This document shows, piece after piece, positions 28,277 through 38,651 of a stretch of 64,000 nucleotides of DNA (within the stretch, counting starts at the first letter, position 1; every line of letters begins with the position of its first letter). The position numbers and the translations under genes were made by a program. The notes beneath the pieces were generated by a model. The model searched no databases. It was not told where the DNA came from and worked only from the letters and a program-made list of their open reading frames with translations. Source of the stretch: Amycolatopsis lexingtonensis (GTDB lineage Bacteria; Actinomycetota; Actinomycetes; Mycobacteriales; Pseudonocardiaceae); NCBI RefSeq assembly GCF_014873755.1, contig NZ_JADBEG010000001.1, positions 7,290,501 to 7,354,500 on the forward strand, given 5' to 3'.

Positions 28277-29408
28277 CCGCCACCACGAACCGGCCGCCGG
28301 CCAGCTCGCTGGGCACGTCTTCGTCGACCGCGGCGGTCACCAGCACCTGCTCGGCGCTCGCCGCCACTTCGGCCAGCCGGGCCCGGCGCTTGCGGTCCAG
28401 CTCGGCGAACACGTCGTCGAGCAGCAGCACCGGTTCGCCCGCCTCCCCGCGCAGCAGCTCGTAACTGCCGAGCCGGAGAGCCAGCGCGAACGACCACGAC
28501 TCGCCGTGGCTCGCGTAGCCCTTGGCCGGCGCCTCGCCCAGGATCAGCTCCAGCTCGTCCCGGTGCGGGCCGACCAAGCTGATCCCGCGCTCGAGTTCGG
28601 CCTTCCGGGCTTCACCGAGCGCCTTGAGTAAGACGTCCTTGAGGACGTCGGGTTGCGCGCGTTCCCCGTCCGGTACGCCGTACGTCTCCGGCAGGGCGGC
28701 ACCCAGCGACGACCGGTACGCGATCTTCGCCGGCCGGGAGTCGGGCGCCACCCCCATGTACGCCGCGGCCGCGTGCGGCCCGAGGTCCGCGACGAGGTTC
28801 AGGCGCGCGGCCAGCAGCTCCGCGCCCGCCACCGAAAGGTGGTCGTCCCAGACTTCCAGCGTCGACAGCGCGTACGGGTCTTCGCGGCCCGTACGTCGTT
28901 TACCCGCCGTCTTCAGCAAGGCGTTGCGCTGCTTCAACACCTTCTCGTAGTCCGCGCGGACCCCGGCGTACCGCGGCGCCCGCAGCACGAGCAGCTCGTC
29001 GAGGAACCGGCGTCGCTCGCCCGGGTCGCCCCGCACGAGCGCCAAGTCCTCCGGCGAGAACAGCACCGTGCGCAGGATCCCGAGCACGTCTCGCGGCCGG
29101 CCGACCGCGCCGCGGTTGACCCGGGCGCGGTTCGCGCGGCCCGCCGTGATCTCGAGCTCGACGGTCAGCTCGCGGTCGTCGTTGACCACCGCGACCCGCA
29201 CCAGCGCGCGCTCGCAGCCGTGCCGGATCAGCGGCGCGTCCGTCGCGACGCGGTGCGAGCCCAGCGTCGCGACGTACCCGATCGCCTCGAGCAGGTTGGT
29301 CTTGCCGCGACCGTTCTGGCCGACCAGCACGGTCGGCCCCGGGTCGAGCGCGAGATCGGCCTGCGGCCAGGAGCGGAAGTCGGTGACCTGCAGGTGACGC
29401 AGATGCAC
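28254..29408 (-). CDS. recF: DNA repair protein RecF
   Basis: SMC-like ATPase of gap repair and replication restart. 384 residues: Walker [15 protein letters not shown], the [19 protein letters not shown] element, EYG-type signature region and Walker [19 protein letters not shown] start, 10 bp downstream of gnd. Its 3' end overlaps dciA by 23 bp. Confidence 0.97.
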   Translation of the reverse strand: MHLRHLQVTDFRSWPQADLALDPGPTVLVGQNGRGKTNLLEAIGYVATLGSHRVATDAPLIRHGCERALVRVAVVNDDRELTVELEITAGRANRARVNRGAVGRPRDVLGILRTVLFSPEDLALVRGDPGERRRFLDELLVLRAPRYAGVRADYEKVLKQRNALLKTAGKRRTGREDPYALSTLEVWDDHLSVAGAELLAARLNLVADLGPHAAAAYMGVAPDSRPAKIAYRSSLGAALPETYGVPDGERAQPDVLKDVLLKALGEARKAELERGISLVGPHRDELELILGEAPAKGYASHGESWSFALALRLGSYELLRGEAGEPVLLLDDVFAELDRKRRARLAEVAASAEQVLVTAAVDEDVPSELAGGRFVVADGEITRG

Positions 29409-29418
29409 CCGGAACTCC

Positions 29419-30309
29419 TTATCCGCCGACCTTCTTCACGGCGTGCCCGCCGAACTGGTTGCGCAGCGCGGCGACCGCGCGCATCGCGGCCGAGTGCTCC
29501 TGGCGCGAAGCGAACCGCGCGAAGAGCGCGGCCGAGATGACCGGCGCCGGCACCGCGTTGTTGATCGCCTCTTCGAGCGTCCACCGGCCTTCGCCGGAAT
29601 CCTCGACGTAGCCTTCGAGGTCGTCCAGCTCCGGGTCCTCGTCGAGCGCGCGCACGAGCAGGTCGAGCAGCCAGGACCGGACGACCGTGCCGCGCTGCCA
29701 GCCCTTGATCACCGCGGGCACGTCGTTGACGACCTTCGCGGCCTCGAGCAGCTCGAAACCTTCGGCGAAGGCCTGCATCATGCCGTACTCGATGCCGTTG
29801 TGGATCATCTTCGCGTAGTGGCCCGCGCCGACGTCGCCGGCGTGCGAGAAGCCTTCTTCGCGCGGGCCTTCCGGTCGCAGCGCGTCGAAGATCGGCATCG
29901 CGCGCTCGACGTCGGCGGCCGTGCCGCCGACCATCAGGCCGTAGCCGTTGTCCTTGCCCCACACGCCACCGGACACGCCGCAGTCGACGTAGCCGATTTC
30001 CTTCGCAGCCAGGAGATCGGCGTTCAGCTTGTCGTCGGTGTACTTCGAGTTGCCGCCGTCGATCACCATGTCGCCGGCGGACAGCAGGTTGCCGAGCTCG
30101 GTGACGGTCTGCCGGGTCGGCTCGCCGGCCGGCACCATGATCCACACGATCCGCGGGCCGTCCAGTTTGGACACCAGGTCCTCGAGCGACGTCGTGTCGG
30201 AGACGTCCGGGTTGCGGTCGTAGCCGACCACCTCGTGACCGGCCGCGCGCAGCCGCTCACGCATGTTGAAGCCCATCTTGCCCAGGCCGATCAGACCGAG
30301 CTGAACCAT
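29419..30309 (-). CDS. gnd: 6-phosphogluconate dehydrogenase, decarboxylating (short GndA/NAD type)
   Basis: Makes ribulose 5-phosphate in the pentose phosphate pathway. 296 residues, the short class. Rossmann motif [22 protein letters not shown], substrate loop [20 protein letters not shown] and catalytic Lys in [18 protein letters not shown]. It lies between dnaN and recF, a placement seen in several actinobacteria and probably part of the same transcript. Confidence 0.95.
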   Translation of the reverse strand: MVQLGLIGLGKMGFNMRERLRAAGHEVVGYDRNPDVSDTTSLEDLVSKLDGPRIVWIMVPAGEPTRQTVTELGNLLSAGDMVIDGGNSKYTDDKLNADLLAAKEIGYVDCGVSGGVWGKDNGYGLMVGGTAADVERAMPIFDALRPEGPREEGFSHAGDVGAGHYAKMIHNGIEYGMMQAFAEGFELLEAAKVVNDVPAVIKGWQRGTVVRSWLLDLLVRALDEDPELDDLEGYVEDSGEGRWTLEEAINNAVPAPVISAALFARFASRQEHSAAMRAVAALRNQFGGHAVKKVGG

Positions 30310-30342
30310 GAGATCCCCTTACGTGCTAACGAAAAGTGCGGG

Positions 30343-31476
30343 TCAGCCCGGCAGGCGGACCGGCATCAGGAGGTAGAGGTAGCCGGGGACGACGTTGCCC
30401 TCGGCGTCGGCGGGCTTGATCAGCGCGGGGCGGTTCGGCGTGGTGAACGTCAGCTCCGCCCGGTCGCTGTGGAGCGCGCCGAGGCCGTCGACGAGGTAAC
30501 CCGGGTTGAACGCGATGGTCACCGGCTCACCTTCGTACTCGACCTGGAGCTCCTCTTCGGCGCTTCCTTCGTCGTCGCCGCCCGCGGACAACCGCAGCGA
30601 GTTGTCCCCGAACTCCAGTCGTACCTGAGTCCCCCGCTCCGCCACCAGCGAAACGCGCTTGATGGACTCGGTGAGAGCGGACACGTCGATGACCGCGCGT
30701 GAAGTGTGCGACGCGGGCAGCAACTGGCGGTACGGCGGGAATTCCGCGTCGAGCAGGCGGGTCGTCGTGTAGCGCCCGGAACCGGACAGGCCGAGCAGGC
30801 CTTCGCCGCTGGCGAGGGCGAGGCGGATGGTGGCGCCGCTAGCGCCGAGCGTCTTGGCCGCTTCGGCGAGGGTGCGAGCCGGGACGAGCACCGCGGCGTC
30901 GGCCAGGCCTTCGGCGGGCTGCCAGGTGAACTCGCGCATGGCGAGCCGGAAGCGGTCGGTCGCGACGAGGGTCAGCGAGCTGCCGGAGATCTCGAGCCGC
31001 ATGCCGGTCAGCATCGGCAGGGTGTCGTCCTTGCCCGCGGCGACGACGACCTGGGTGACGGCCTGGCCGAACGCGTCGCCGGCGAGCTCGCCCGCGAAGG
31101 CGGGCTGGGACGGCAGCTGCGGGTAGTCCTCGACCGGCATGGTCGGCAAGGAGAAGCGCGCGCTGCCGCACGTGATGGTGGCGCGGGCGCCGTCGACGGA
31201 GATCTCGACCGGCTGCGCGGGCAGCGCCTTGGTGATGTCGGCGAGGAGGCGGCCGGAGACCAGCAGGCGGCCGCCGTCGGCGATGGTCGCCGGGACACCC
31301 ACCGTCGCGGAAACCTCGTAGTCGAAGCCCGAGACGGTCAGCGCGTCGGTGTCGCCGTCCGGACCGGCGTCGAGGAGGACACCGCCGAGAACCGGCACGG
31401 GAGGCCGGGAGGGGAGGCTTCTGGCCACCCACGCGACGGCGTCGGCGAGCCCGTCACGCTCGACGCGGATCTTCAT
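30343..31476 (-). CDS. dnaN: DNA polymerase III sliding clamp (beta)
   Basis: Ring-shaped processivity clamp. 377 residues, three clamp domains: [68 protein letters not shown], and the C-terminal [13 protein letters not shown] of the family. ATG 31476 has GAAAGGA upstream; the open frame continues far into oriC but that part is not coding. Confidence 0.98.
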   Translation of the reverse strand: MKIRVERDGLADAVAWVARSLPSRPPVPVLGGVLLDAGPDGDTDALTVSGFDYEVSATVGVPATIADGGRLLVSGRLLADITKALPAQPVEISVDGARATITCGSARFSLPTMPVEDYPQLPSQPAFAGELAGDAFGQAVTQVVVAAGKDDTLPMLTGMRLEISGSSLTLVATDRFRLAMREFTWQPAEGLADAAVLVPARTLAEAAKTLGASGATIRLALASGEGLLGLSGSGRYTTTRLLDAEFPPYRQLLPASHTSRAVIDVSALTESIKRVSLVAERGTQVRLEFGDNSLRLSAGGDDEGSAEEELQVEYEGEPVTIAFNPGYLVDGLGALHSDRAELTFTTPNRPALIKPADAEGNVVPGYLYLLMPVRLPG

Positions 31477-31679
31477 GCGCGCATCCTTTCGACGACCGAG
31501 CCGCGGTGGCTCGGGCCAGGCCTCTTCTCGCGGGACAGTGACCGGCTGCCCCCTCCGGCCGGTCCGCCCTCCGCGTGAGCGGCCGGAGCGCGGACCAGGT
31601 GCAGGCGTCCACGTTAGGCCGTCGCGGCGGCCGACGTCACCTCGGCCTCCCCTTGACTTTGTCGACTTGACGACACGTT

Positions 31680-32213
31680 CTCGCGGCTGTCCCCAACTTC
31701 GTCCATCGCCTGTTTTTGTTTTGTTCTCTCTTAGAAAAGATCTAAGGGCAGTAGCAGTAGTAGGCGTTGTGGATTGTGTGGATCGAGCTCGTTCGCGCAG
31801 GTCGGACGGCTCGCGGGCATGTGGGTAACCGTGGTGGCAGTCCTGTGGGTAGATCGGGGCGTCGGTGGATGGTTTCGGGCGGGCGCCGATTCGTCCACAG
31901 CCATCCCCAGTTGTCCCCACGGTTGTCCCCAGGTGTGGGGCGATCCGTCCCCAGGTTCTGAGGACGCCCGGAGAGGTCCGGTTCGCCCTTCCGGGTGATC
32001 GGCTCCTCCTGTGCACAGAATGTGGGCAACCTGTGGAATCAGCGTGGACAAAGGTGTGGATGCGCTGTGGATCACCTGTGGGCGGGGTGTGGACGAAATC
32101 CGCGTCGTCGCTGATGGGAGATCCGTTGGCACTGTGGGCAAACTGCCCACACCATGGGGAAACCCGCTTGTGTACAAAGAAGTTTCACGAATTTCGCGCG
32201 GGCACGCCGAAGA
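31680..32213. other. oriC: oriC: DnaA box array between dnaN and dnaA
   Basis: The ~800-bp dnaN-dnaA gap is non-coding. It is dense in 9-mers close to TTGTCCACA or its complement. Examples: 31768-31776 TGTGGATTG, 31777-31785 TGTGGATCG, 31820-31828 TGTGGGTAA, 31891-31899 TCGTCCACA, 31911-31919 and 31923-31931 TTGTCCCCA, 32021-32029 TGTGGGCAA, 32043-32051 CGTGGACAA, 32066-32074 TGTGGATCA, 32088-32096 TGTGGACGA, 32133-32141 TGTGGGCAA. Most are one or two bases off consensus, as in actinobacterial origins. Orientation is mixed, with left-half sites and a right-half block of TGTGG sites. Confidence 0.93.
31708..31750. other. AT-rich stretch of oriC, probable duplex-unwinding element
   Basis: This stretch contains TGTTTTTGTTTTGTTCTCTC followed by TTAGAAAAGATCTAA, strikingly AT-rich in ~70% GC surroundings. 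It lies at the dnaN-side edge of the box array. TTAGA...TCTAA also forms a short inverted repeat. This is the likely melting site. Confidence 0.65.
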
Positions 32214-32254
32214 CGACTTCGGGGCGTCCACTGTGTGCGGACGCCCCGAAGTCG
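32214..32254 (-). terminator. dnaA terminator at the oriC border
   Basis: A perfect 16-bp stem (CGACTTCGGGGCGTCC with GGACGCCCCGAAGTCG) and 9-nt loop, 22 bp after the dnaA stop on the minus strand. It separates the dnaA message from the origin. Weak U-tract. Confidence 0.8.
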
Positions 32255-32275
32255 TTGCGGAGTAAGGGAGAAGTG

Positions 32276-33886
32276 CTACTGGCGGGCGCGCTGCTTGATG
32301 CGCGACGTCAGCTCCTGCACCTGGTCGTAGATGCGCCGGCGCTCGGCCATCTCCTTGCGGATCTTCTTGTCCGCGTGCATGACGGTCGTGTGGTCGCGGC
32401 CGCCGAACGTCTGCCCGATCTTCGGCAGCGACATGTCGGTCAGCTCGCGGCAGAGGTACATCGCGATCTGGCGGGCCGTGGCGAGCGCCTTCGTCTTGCC
32501 GGGGCCGCACAGGTCGTCGAGCGTCACGTCGAAGAACTCGGCCGTGACGCCCATGATGGTCGGCGCGGTGATCTCCGGCGCGTGCGAGTCCGGGATCAGG
32601 TCCCGCAGCACGATCTCCGCGAGCCCGACGTCGACCGGCTGCTGGTTCAGCGACGCGAACGCCGTGACGCGGATGAGCGCGCCTTCGAGCTCCCGGATGT
32701 TCGCCTCGACGCGCGAAGCGATGAACTCCAGGACCTCGCCGGGCACCGCCAGCCTGTCCTGCGCCGCCTTCTTCCGGAGGATCGCGATGCGCGTCTCGAG
32801 CTCGGGCGGCTGGATGTCGGTGATGAGGCCCCACTCGAACCGCGTCCGCAGCCGGTCCTCCAGCGTCTCGAGGCGCTTCGGCGGGCGGTCGGAGCTGACG
32901 ACGATCTGCTTGTTCGCGTTGTGGAGGGTGTTGAAGGTGTGGAAGAACTCTTCCTGCGTACCTTCTTTGCCTTCCAGGAACTGGATGTCGTCGACGAGCA
33001 GGATGTCTATGTCGCGGTAGCGCCGCTGGAAGGCGACCTTGCGGTCGTCGCGCAGCGAGTTGATGAAGTCGTTCGTGAACTCTTCGGTCGAGACGTACCG
33101 GACGCGCATGCCGGGGAAGAGCCGCTGCGCGTAGTGGCCGACCGCGTGCAGCAGGTGCGTCTTGCCGAGCCCGGACTCGCCCCAGATGAAGAGCGGGTTG
33201 TACGCGCGGGCGGGCGCTTCGGCGACGGCGACCGCGGCCGCGTGCGCGAAGCGGTTGGACGCGCCGATGACGAAGGTGTCGAAGGTGTACTTCTCGTTCA
33301 GCTTCGTCTTCGACGTCTGCGGCTGCGCCGGCGCGGTGTAGGGCTGGCCGGCGATCGGCTGCCCGGAGAACGTGGGCCAGATCTCGTGGACGGCGGCGAG
33401 CGCGTCGCCTTCTTCGTCCACCTCTTCGTCGGTGTCGTCCCCGTCGTCCGGCTTCGCGGCGCCGGCCTGGTGCGGCGGCAGCGGCGGAACCGGTTCGGGA
33501 CGCGGCGGGGGCATCATCGGCGCGCCGTTGGCCGGCAGCGACGGGACCGGCTCGGGGGCCGCGCCGTTTTCCACCCGGCCGGGTGACGGCGCGTAGCGGG
33601 GGGCGGGGGCCGGGGCCACCGCTTCGGCGCTGTCGACCTTCACTGCGAGCGAGATGGCGCGGCCGAGCCGCCGGGAAAGCGCGTCCGTGATCGCGCCGCG
33701 CAGGCCGCGTTCGATCGCTTCCTTCGCGAAGTCGCTGGGGGCCGCCAGCAGGGCGGTGCCGTCGAGCAGGCCGATCGGGCGGGTGACGCGCATCCACGCG
33801 CGCTGCTGCGGGGACAGGGTCCCGTCCGACAGTTCGCGTACCACCTGTTCCCAGATGACACCCAGATTGTGCTGGTGCTCCGACAC
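32276..33886 (-). CDS. dnaA: chromosomal replication initiator DnaA
   Basis: Binds the oriC boxes, melts the origin and recruits helicase. 536 residues. Domain I starts [19 protein letters not shown], domain II is a long Pro/acidic linker (about residues 90-200), domain III is AAA+ (Walker [12 protein letters not shown], Walker [13 protein letters not shown], Arg finger region [11 protein letters not shown]), and domain IV has the box-binding signature [18 protein letters not shown] start; upstream in-frame residues are not family-like. A consensus DnaA box lies 112 bp before the start, so it is probably autoregulated. Confidence 0.98.
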   Translation of the reverse strand: MSEHQHNLGVIWEQVVRELSDGTLSPQQRAWMRVTRPIGLLDGTALLAAPSDFAKEAIERGLRGAITDALSRRLGRAISLAVKVDSAEAVAPAPAPRYAPSPGRVENGAAPEPVPSLPANGAPMMPPPRPEPVPPLPPHQAGAAKPDDGDDTDEEVDEEGDALAAVHEIWPTFSGQPIAGQPYTAPAQPQTSKTKLNEKYTFDTFVIGASNRFAHAAAVAVAEAPARAYNPLFIWGESGLGKTHLLHAVGHYAQRLFPGMRVRYVSTEEFTNDFINSLRDDRKVAFQRRYRDIDILLVDDIQFLEGKEGTQEEFFHTFNTLHNANKQIVVSSDRPPKRLETLEDRLRTRFEWGLITDIQPPELETRIAILRKKAAQDRLAVPGEVLEFIASRVEANIRELEGALIRVTAFASLNQQPVDVGLAEIVLRDLIPDSHAPEITAPTIMGVTAEFFDVTLDDLCGPGKTKALATARQIAMYLCRELTDMSLPKIGQTFGGRDHTTVMHADKKIRKEMAERRRIYDQVQELTSRIKQRARQ

Positions 33887-34462
33887 CTGACTGGCTCCCC
33901 TCCCCTCGTCGGCGTGGACGGCCGAACGCCCCTGGTCACGCGGCCCTAGCGCATCAGCGGACCCGCGTGTGCACCGGCACAGCGAATATCCACATAGTTG
34001 TCCACAGCTGTGCACTAATGTACGGCGACCCGCGGCGACGCCACCTGCGGGCTCGTCGTACGCCGGTGGGCACTCCACCACCCGGATACTCGTGCACCTC
34101 GACCGGTGACCCGAGAGGGGCACGCTAACAAGCCCCGCCCGCTGCCACAAGGCATCCTCGGCGGCCAGCATTTCACGGTGCACGGCGTGTTGCCATTCGG
34201 TGCCGCGGCGTCGATGATCTCGCCTCCGCGAGCCGGTCGCGTACCGTGGCCGAGGGGGTGCTTACCGGCCGCCCGACGGGGGTGCGTACCCTCGTAAGGT
34301 CTCCCGTATGCGACGGGTGCTATTCGCGTGCCCACGTTGTCGTCGCTCGTCGTGACGAGGCCACACGTTGGTAGGAGACACCAGAGACTGCCGTGCGCCC
34401 GCACGACACGCCAGGTGGGGGGAAGAGATTCTTCCCGCCCGACGCGACACACAGGAGAAGCA
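33887..34462. promoter_or_regulatory. dnaA-rpmH divergent control region with DnaA boxes
   Basis: 576 bp without a recognised gene. DnaA boxes: TTGTCCACA at 33998-34006 (exact) and ATATCCACA at 33986-33994 (one mismatch), a close pair suited to dnaA autoregulation. The other half should contain the rpmH-rnpA promoters and a long rpmH leader. I could not fix a -35/-10 pair with confidence. Confidence 0.6.
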
Positions 34463-34606
34463 GTGAGCAAGGGTAAGCGCACCTTCCAGCCGAACAACCG
34501 CCGTCGCGCCAAGACGCACGGCTTCCGCCTGCGCATGCGGACGCGTGCCGGCCGGGCCATCCTGGCTGGCCGTCGTCGCAAGGGCCGCGCCGCGCTGTCC
34601 GCCTGA
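34463..34606 (+). CDS. rpmH: 50S ribosomal protein L34
   Basis: 47 residues, [19 protein letters not shown] then [19 protein letters not shown], the complete L34. GTG start after AGGAGAAGCA. First gene of the rpmH-rnpA-yidD-yidC-jag block. Confidence 0.98.
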   Translation: MSKGKRTFQPNNRRRAKTHGFRLRMRTRAGRAILAGRRRKGRAALSA

Positions 34607-34627
34607 TCCGGCACGTCGGGGCGCGCC

Positions 34628-35062
34628 GTGCTGCCGGCTGCCGCACGTCTGCGGCGGAGCGAGGATTTCCGCGTGGTTCTCCGTCGCGGGTCCCGGGCAG
34701 GCAGGCGTCGCCTCGTCGTCCACGCACTGACCACGGACCCGTCCGGGGCCGCCGACCAACCGTCGGCGGCCAGGGCGGGTTTTGTGGTGAGCAAGGCCGT
34801 CGGCAACTCGGTGGTGCGCCACCGCGTCTCCCGCCGATTGCGTCATCTCGTTTCCGCCAAGCTCGGAACACTGCCCGCCGGCACTTCGTTGGTCGTACGG
34901 GCATTACCGCCGTCGTCGACCGCGTCCAGCGCCGAGCTCGGGTCCGATCTCGACGCCGCGCTGCGTCGGCTGGGGCTTCTGTCGTCGCGCCGTCCGGCCG
35001 GGGATGTCCCCCGCCCGACGCGTCCCGCGGACGCGACCCCCGACCACGGATCAGCGGTGTGA
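34628..35062 (+). CDS. rnpA: ribonuclease P protein component
   Basis: Protein partner of the catalytic RNase P RNA in tRNA 5' maturation. 144 residues: [35 protein letters not shown] and VSRRLRHLV carry the conserved RNR-type basic residues. The C-terminal ~30 residues are a Pro/Arg-rich tail. GTG start. Confidence 0.95.
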   Translation: MLPAAARLRRSEDFRVVLRRGSRAGRRRLVVHALTTDPSGAADQPSAARAGFVVSKAVGNSVVRHRVSRRLRHLVSAKLGTLPAGTSLVVRALPPSSTASSAELGSDLDAALRRLGLLSSRRPAGDVPRPTRPADATPDHGSAV

Positions 35063-35391
35063 CCGGCATGCGAGCCACCCCCGAGCACGACCACTCCCAC
35101 GACGTCGAACCCGCGCCCCCGCGCCCCGGTCCCGTCGCCTGGGTCCTGCTCCTCCCCATCAAGCTCTACCGCAAGGCGATCTCGCCCTTCCTCCCGCCGG
35201 CTTGCCGGTTCTACCCGAGCTGCAGCGCGTACGCAGTCGAAGCCCTCACCCGGCACGGTGCCGGCCGCGGCTCCTACCTCGCGCTGCGCCGGCTGCTGCG
35301 CTGCGGCCCCTGGACGCCACCCGGCCGCGACCCCGTGCCCGAGGAGTTCTCGTGGCGCCACCGACGACCTGAAACACCGATCGAGGAGTAG
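35059..35391 (+). CDS. yidD: membrane protein insertion efficiency factor YidD
   Basis: 110 residues; helps YidC-dependent insertion. [38 protein letters not shown] and [19 protein letters not shown] are the family core. The ~25-residue N-terminal extension has a DHSHD cluster. GTG 35059 overlaps the rnpA stop (GTGA); ATG at 35068 is an alternative. Confidence 0.93.
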   Translation: MTGMRATPEHDHSHDVEPAPPRPGPVAWVLLLPIKLYRKAISPFLPPACRFYPSCSAYAVEALTRHGAGRGSYLALRRLLRCGPWTPPGRDPVPEEFSWRHRRPETPIEE

Positions 35392-35396
35392 CAGCA

Positions 35397-36512
35397 GTGC
35401 TCGATTTCATCTACTACCCCGTGTCCTTCATCCTCTGGTGTTGGCACAAGGTCTTCGGGTTCATCTTCGGGGAGTCGACGGCGGTTGCCTGGATCCTCGG
35501 CATCATCTTCCTGACGTTCACCGTCCGCGGCATCATGTTCAAGCCGTTCGTGAACCAGGTCCGGTCGATGAAGAAGATGCAGGACTTCGCGCCGGAGATG
35601 AAGAAGATCCAGAAGAAGTACGCGAGCGACCGGCAGCGCCAAGCGCAGGAGATGCAGAAGCTCCAGCGCGAGCACGGCGTCAACCCGCTCGGCAGCTGCC
35701 TGCCGATGCTGCTCCAGATCCCGGTCTTCATCGGCCTGAACCACGTCCTGCGCGCGTTCACCATGCCGCCGCCCGGTGGCGGGCCGAAGACCGAGAACTA
35801 CTTCTTCAGCCAGCACGACGTCGAGTCCTACGTCAACGCGAAGCTCTTCGGCGTCAACCTCGGTGAGGCCGTCTACAACGGTGTCGGTGTCGTCAGCGGC
35901 GGGGCCACGAACGTCGGCTTCCACTGGAGCGTGCTCCCGGTCGCGCTGCCCCTGATGATCGTCGCGTCGATCGCCACGCACCTCACCGCGCGGCACTCGG
36001 TGGCCCGCCAGAACGCCGCGTCGGCCACCCCGCAGACCGCGATCATGAACAAGCTGACGATGTACATCTTCCCGCTCGGTGTGCTCGTCTTCGGTGCGCT
36101 GTTCCCGCTCGGCCTCCTCTTCTACTGGCTGGCGAACAACGGCTGGACCCTGATGCAGCAGCGGCTCGTCTACACGAAGATCGACAAGGAAGAGGCGGCC
36201 CGCAAGGCGGAGGCCGCGGAGAAGCGCGCGTCGCTCGGCCCGAAGCCGGGCCAGAAGCCGACCGCGCCGAAGGTCGGTCAGAAGCCGGTCCAGCAGAAGA
36301 AGAACCAGCCGGCTCAGGGCGGCGCCCCGAAGAAGGTCGCGAAGGCGGGTTCGGCCCACGGCTTCGCCCAGACGACTTCCGCGAGCGATTCCGCGAAGGC
36401 GGACACGACGCCCACCGAGACCAACGGCCAGAACGGCTCGAAGGACAACGGCACCGACGTGCCGGGCCTTCTCAAAGACTCGACCAGGAAGTCGGGCCGG
36501 AAGCGCCGCTGA
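35397..36512 (+). CDS. yidC: membrane protein insertase YidC
   Basis: Inserts proteins into the plasma membrane alone or with Sec. 371 residues; five helices starting FIYYPVSFILWCWHKVFG, with the conserved FTVRGIMFKPF Arg of the hydrophilic groove, the coiled loop FAPEMKKIQKKYASDRQRQ, and FGALFPLGLLFYWLANNGW. A ~100-residue Lys/Gln-rich tail follows, ending RKSGRKRR, likely a ribosome-binding extension. GTG start. Confidence 0.96.
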   Translation: MLDFIYYPVSFILWCWHKVFGFIFGESTAVAWILGIIFLTFTVRGIMFKPFVNQVRSMKKMQDFAPEMKKIQKKYASDRQRQAQEMQKLQREHGVNPLGSCLPMLLQIPVFIGLNHVLRAFTMPPPGGGPKTENYFFSQHDVESYVNAKLFGVNLGEAVYNGVGVVSGGATNVGFHWSVLPVALPLMIVASIATHLTARHSVARQNAASATPQTAIMNKLTMYIFPLGVLVFGALFPLGLLFYWLANNGWTLMQQRLVYTKIDKEEAARKAEAAEKRASLGPKPGQKPTAPKVGQKPVQQKKNQPAQGGAPKKVAKAGSAHGFAQTTSASDSAKADTTPTETNGQNGSKDNGTDVPGLLKDSTRKSGRKRR

Positions 36513-36539
36513 GGCGCGACCGGTTCGGAGAGGAGACGA

Positions 36540-37097
36540 ATGATGTCGGAGACGATCGAGACGATCGACGCCGATAAGGACGACGTGACCCCGGCCGACG
36601 GAGAAGCGGGCGAGCAGAAGGCGGGCGGTGGTGACGACGTCCTCGTGCAGGAGGGCGACATCGCCGGCGACTACCTCGAGCGGCTGCTCGATCTGCTCGA
36701 CTACGACGGCGACATCGACTTGGACGTCGAAGCGGGCCGCGCGATCGTCAGCATCGACGGCGGCGAAGACCTGGAGAAGCTCGTCGGCCCGCGCGGCACC
36801 GTGCTCGAGGCGCTGCAGGAGCTGACCCGCCTGGCGGTCCAGCAGGAGACCGGCTCGCGCAGCCGGCTGATGCTGGACATCGCGGGCTGGCGCGCGGACC
36901 GTCGCGAGGAGCTCCGCGAGCTCGGCCGCTCGACGGCGGAGTCGGTCCTCCAGAGCGGCGAGCGGGTGCGGCTCCAGCCGATGAGCCCGTTCGAGCGCAA
37001 GGTGGTCCACGACGCGGTGGCGACGGTCGCCGGTGTCACCAGCGAGAGCGAGGGCGAAGACCCGAAGCGCCGCGTGGTGATCTTCCCGGAGTCCTGA
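36540..37097 (+). CDS. jag: Jag/KhpB-like RNA-binding protein (KH-R3H)
   Basis: 185 residues. Acidic N-terminus (~40), KH-like part (YLERLLDLLDYDGDIDLDV, GGEDLEKLVGPRGTVLEAL), and R3H domain with the RADRREEL-type residues, MSPFERKVVHDAVATV and EGEDPKRRVVI. It binds RNA and follows yidC in most Gram-positives. Overlapping ATG ATG start. Confidence 0.92.
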   Translation: MMSETIETIDADKDDVTPADGEAGEQKAGGGDDVLVQEGDIAGDYLERLLDLLDYDGDIDLDVEAGRAIVSIDGGEDLEKLVGPRGTVLEALQELTRLAVQQETGSRSRLMLDIAGWRADRREELRELGRSTAESVLQSGERVRLQPMSPFERKVVHDAVATVAGVTSESEGEDPKRRVVIFPES

Positions 37098-37110
37098 GAC
37101 CCGGTTTCGC

Positions 37111-37147
37111 GAAGCGGCCCCACCTCCGGGTGGGGCCGCTTCTTTTT
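37111..37147 (+). terminator. rho-independent terminator after jag
   Basis: 14-bp stem GAAGCGGCCCCACC/GGTGGGGCCGCTTC with TCCG loop, followed by TCTTTTTG. It ends the rpmH-to-jag transcript. Confidence 0.92.
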
Positions 37148-37163
37148 GTGCTAGGTGTGGTCG

Positions 37164-37700
37164 ATGCGTCCGGCCCCCGGCGAAGTACTCCACTTTTCGG
37201 AAGACCCGGCGATCACCCGCTTCGAGCCGCACGTGGCCGCGACGGCCCGGCAGCCGGAGGCGTACGTGTGGGCGGTCGACGCGGCGCGGGCGCCGGACTA
37301 CTGGTTTCCGCGACAGTGCCCCCGCGTGCTGGCTTGGCCGGTCGAGACGACCACGGCGGCGGACCGCGCGTGGCTTGGCAGCGCCCGGGTGCACGCGATC
37401 GAGTACGGCTGGCTCCCGGCGCTGCGGTCGGTCCGGCTGTACGCGTACCGGTTCGCGGCGGCGTCGTTCCGGCCGTTCGGTGCGGAGGCGCACGCGGTCG
37501 TGTCGACCGAGCCGGTCTCCCCGTTCGGACCGCCGGAGCCGGTCGGCGATCTGCTGGCGCTCCACGACGAGGCGGGGATCGAGCTGCGCGTGCTGACCAA
37601 CCTGTGGCCGTTCGTCGATGCGGTGTCGACGAGCTCGCTCGGCTTCAGCGGGATCCGGTTGCGGAACGCCCGGCCGCGGCCGGGCGAATTACAGCGGTGA
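37164..37700 (+). CDS. DUF6886-type hypothetical protein, 178 aa
   Basis: Soluble: MRPAPGEVLHFSEDPAITRF, then AYVWAVDAARAPDYWFPRQCPRV, ARVHAIEYGWLPALRSVRL and ELRVLTNLWPFVDAV. I recognise this as a family of small proteins annotated DUF6886 (memory). The start MRPAPGE agrees with the family; AGGTG lies 7 nt upstream. It is an insertion between jag and rsmG relative to mycobacteria. Function unknown. Confidence 0.65.
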   Translation: MRPAPGEVLHFSEDPAITRFEPHVAATARQPEAYVWAVDAARAPDYWFPRQCPRVLAWPVETTTAADRAWLGSARVHAIEYGWLPALRSVRLYAYRFAAASFRPFGAEAHAVVSTEPVSPFGPPEPVGDLLALHDEAGIELRVLTNLWPFVDAVSTSSLGFSGIRLRNARPRPGELQR

Positions 37701-37716
37701 TGTTTCACGTGGAACG
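37701..37716. promoter_or_regulatory. parS site 1
   Basis: TGTTTCACGTGGAACG: centromere-like ParB site, one half-site GTTTCAC and one GTTCCAC. Starts right after the preceding stop codon. Confidence 0.85.
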
Positions 37717-37744
37717 CGCTCGCGTTCGACGGTGCGGGCGGCCG

Positions 37745-37760
37745 TGTTTCACGTGGAACC
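37745..37760. promoter_or_regulatory. parS site 2
   Basis: TGTTTCACGTGGAACC, same core as site 1, 44 bp away. Confidence 0.85.
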
Positions 37761-37853
37761 ACCCACAGGCGGCCGCCGGGTGAGTGGAGTTGTCCACATC
37801 TGCGGTCTGTCGGCTCGTTTTCGCTCCGACATCAGGGACAATCGAACGAGCGC

Positions 37854-37869
37854 GGTTTCACGTGAAACG
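37854..37869. promoter_or_regulatory. parS site 3
   Basis: GGTTTCACGTGAAACG, containing the perfect 14-bp palindrome GTTTCACGTGAAAC. It lies 22 bp before rsmG, so ParB binding could influence the rsmG-parAB promoter. Confidence 0.88.
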
Positions 37870-37890
37870 CGCGGACGAGGAGTAGACGGA

Positions 37891-38574
37891 GTGAGCTTGG
37901 ATCAGGCCGCGGTGGCGGTACGGGCCGCGGCGGAGCGGGTGTTCGGTGAGCACGTCGACCAAGCCGCCGGGTACGTCGAACTCCTGGAGCGTCACGGCGT
38001 CGAGCGCGGGCTGATCGGGCCGCGTGAGGTCGAGCGGCTGTGGGAACGGCACGTCCTCAACTCGGCCGTCATCGGCGAGCAGATGCCCGAAGGGGCTCGT
38101 GTCGTCGACGTCGGCTCGGGAGCGGGGCTTCCGGGAGTACCGCTCGCGATCGCGCGACCGGACCTCGATATCGTCTTGCTTGAACCGATGGCTCGCCGGG
38201 TGGACTGGCTGGCCGAGGTGGCCGAGAAGCTGGAACTCCCGATCACCATCGTCCGTGGACGCGCGGAGGAGCGGCCTGTGCGTGAGCGGCTCGGTGGCGC
38301 CGACATCGTCACCGCTCGCGCGGTCGCCCCGCTCGCCCGGCTCGCGGACTGGTGTCTGCCGCTCGTTCGTTCCGACGGTTTCCTGGTGGCCCTCAAGGGC
38401 GCCAGCGCGGCGGACGAGATCGACCGGGACGGCGCCGCCATCCGCAAGGCCGGCGGGGCCGACCCACTGATCGTCGAATGCGGTGCCGCAGTACTAGAGG
38501 TCCCCAGCACGGTCGTGAAGATCCGTCGCCTCCCAGCAGCAAGCAAGCCGAAGGCGCGGAGCAGGAAGCGTTAA
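37891..38574 (+). CDS. rsmG: 16S rRNA (guanine527-N7)-methyltransferase RsmG
   Basis: 227 residues. Methylates G527 of 16S rRNA. LWERHVLNSAVIGEQMP, SAM motif VVDVGSGAGLPGVPLAIAR, DIVLLEPMARRVDWL and IVTARAVAPLARL are the GidB signature. GTG start after a GA-rich stretch. In many actinobacteria loss of this gene gives low-level streptomycin resistance; here it is intact. Confidence 0.96.
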   Translation: MSLDQAAVAVRAAAERVFGEHVDQAAGYVELLERHGVERGLIGPREVERLWERHVLNSAVIGEQMPEGARVVDVGSGAGLPGVPLAIARPDLDIVLLEPMARRVDWLAEVAEKLELPITIVRGRAEERPVRERLGGADIVTARAVAPLARLADWCLPLVRSDGFLVALKGASAADEIDRDGAAIRKAGGADPLIVECGAAVLEVPSTVVKIRRLPAASKPKARSRKR

Positions 38575-38584
38575 CGGGTCGCCA

Positions 38585-38600
38585 TGTTCCACGTGAAACG
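38585..38600. promoter_or_regulatory. parS site 4
   Basis: TGTTCCACGTGAAACG, between rsmG and parA, ~50 bp before the parA start. Confidence 0.82.
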
Positions 38601-38651
38601 ACGCGACTCGACCACCGACCAGACGTCAACATGGAGGAGGTGTCGAGACCG

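Noticed and set aside
31865..33586. Plus-strand open frame through oriC and opposite dnaA
   Set aside because: Runs through DnaA boxes and lies antisense to dnaA; no recognizable protein.
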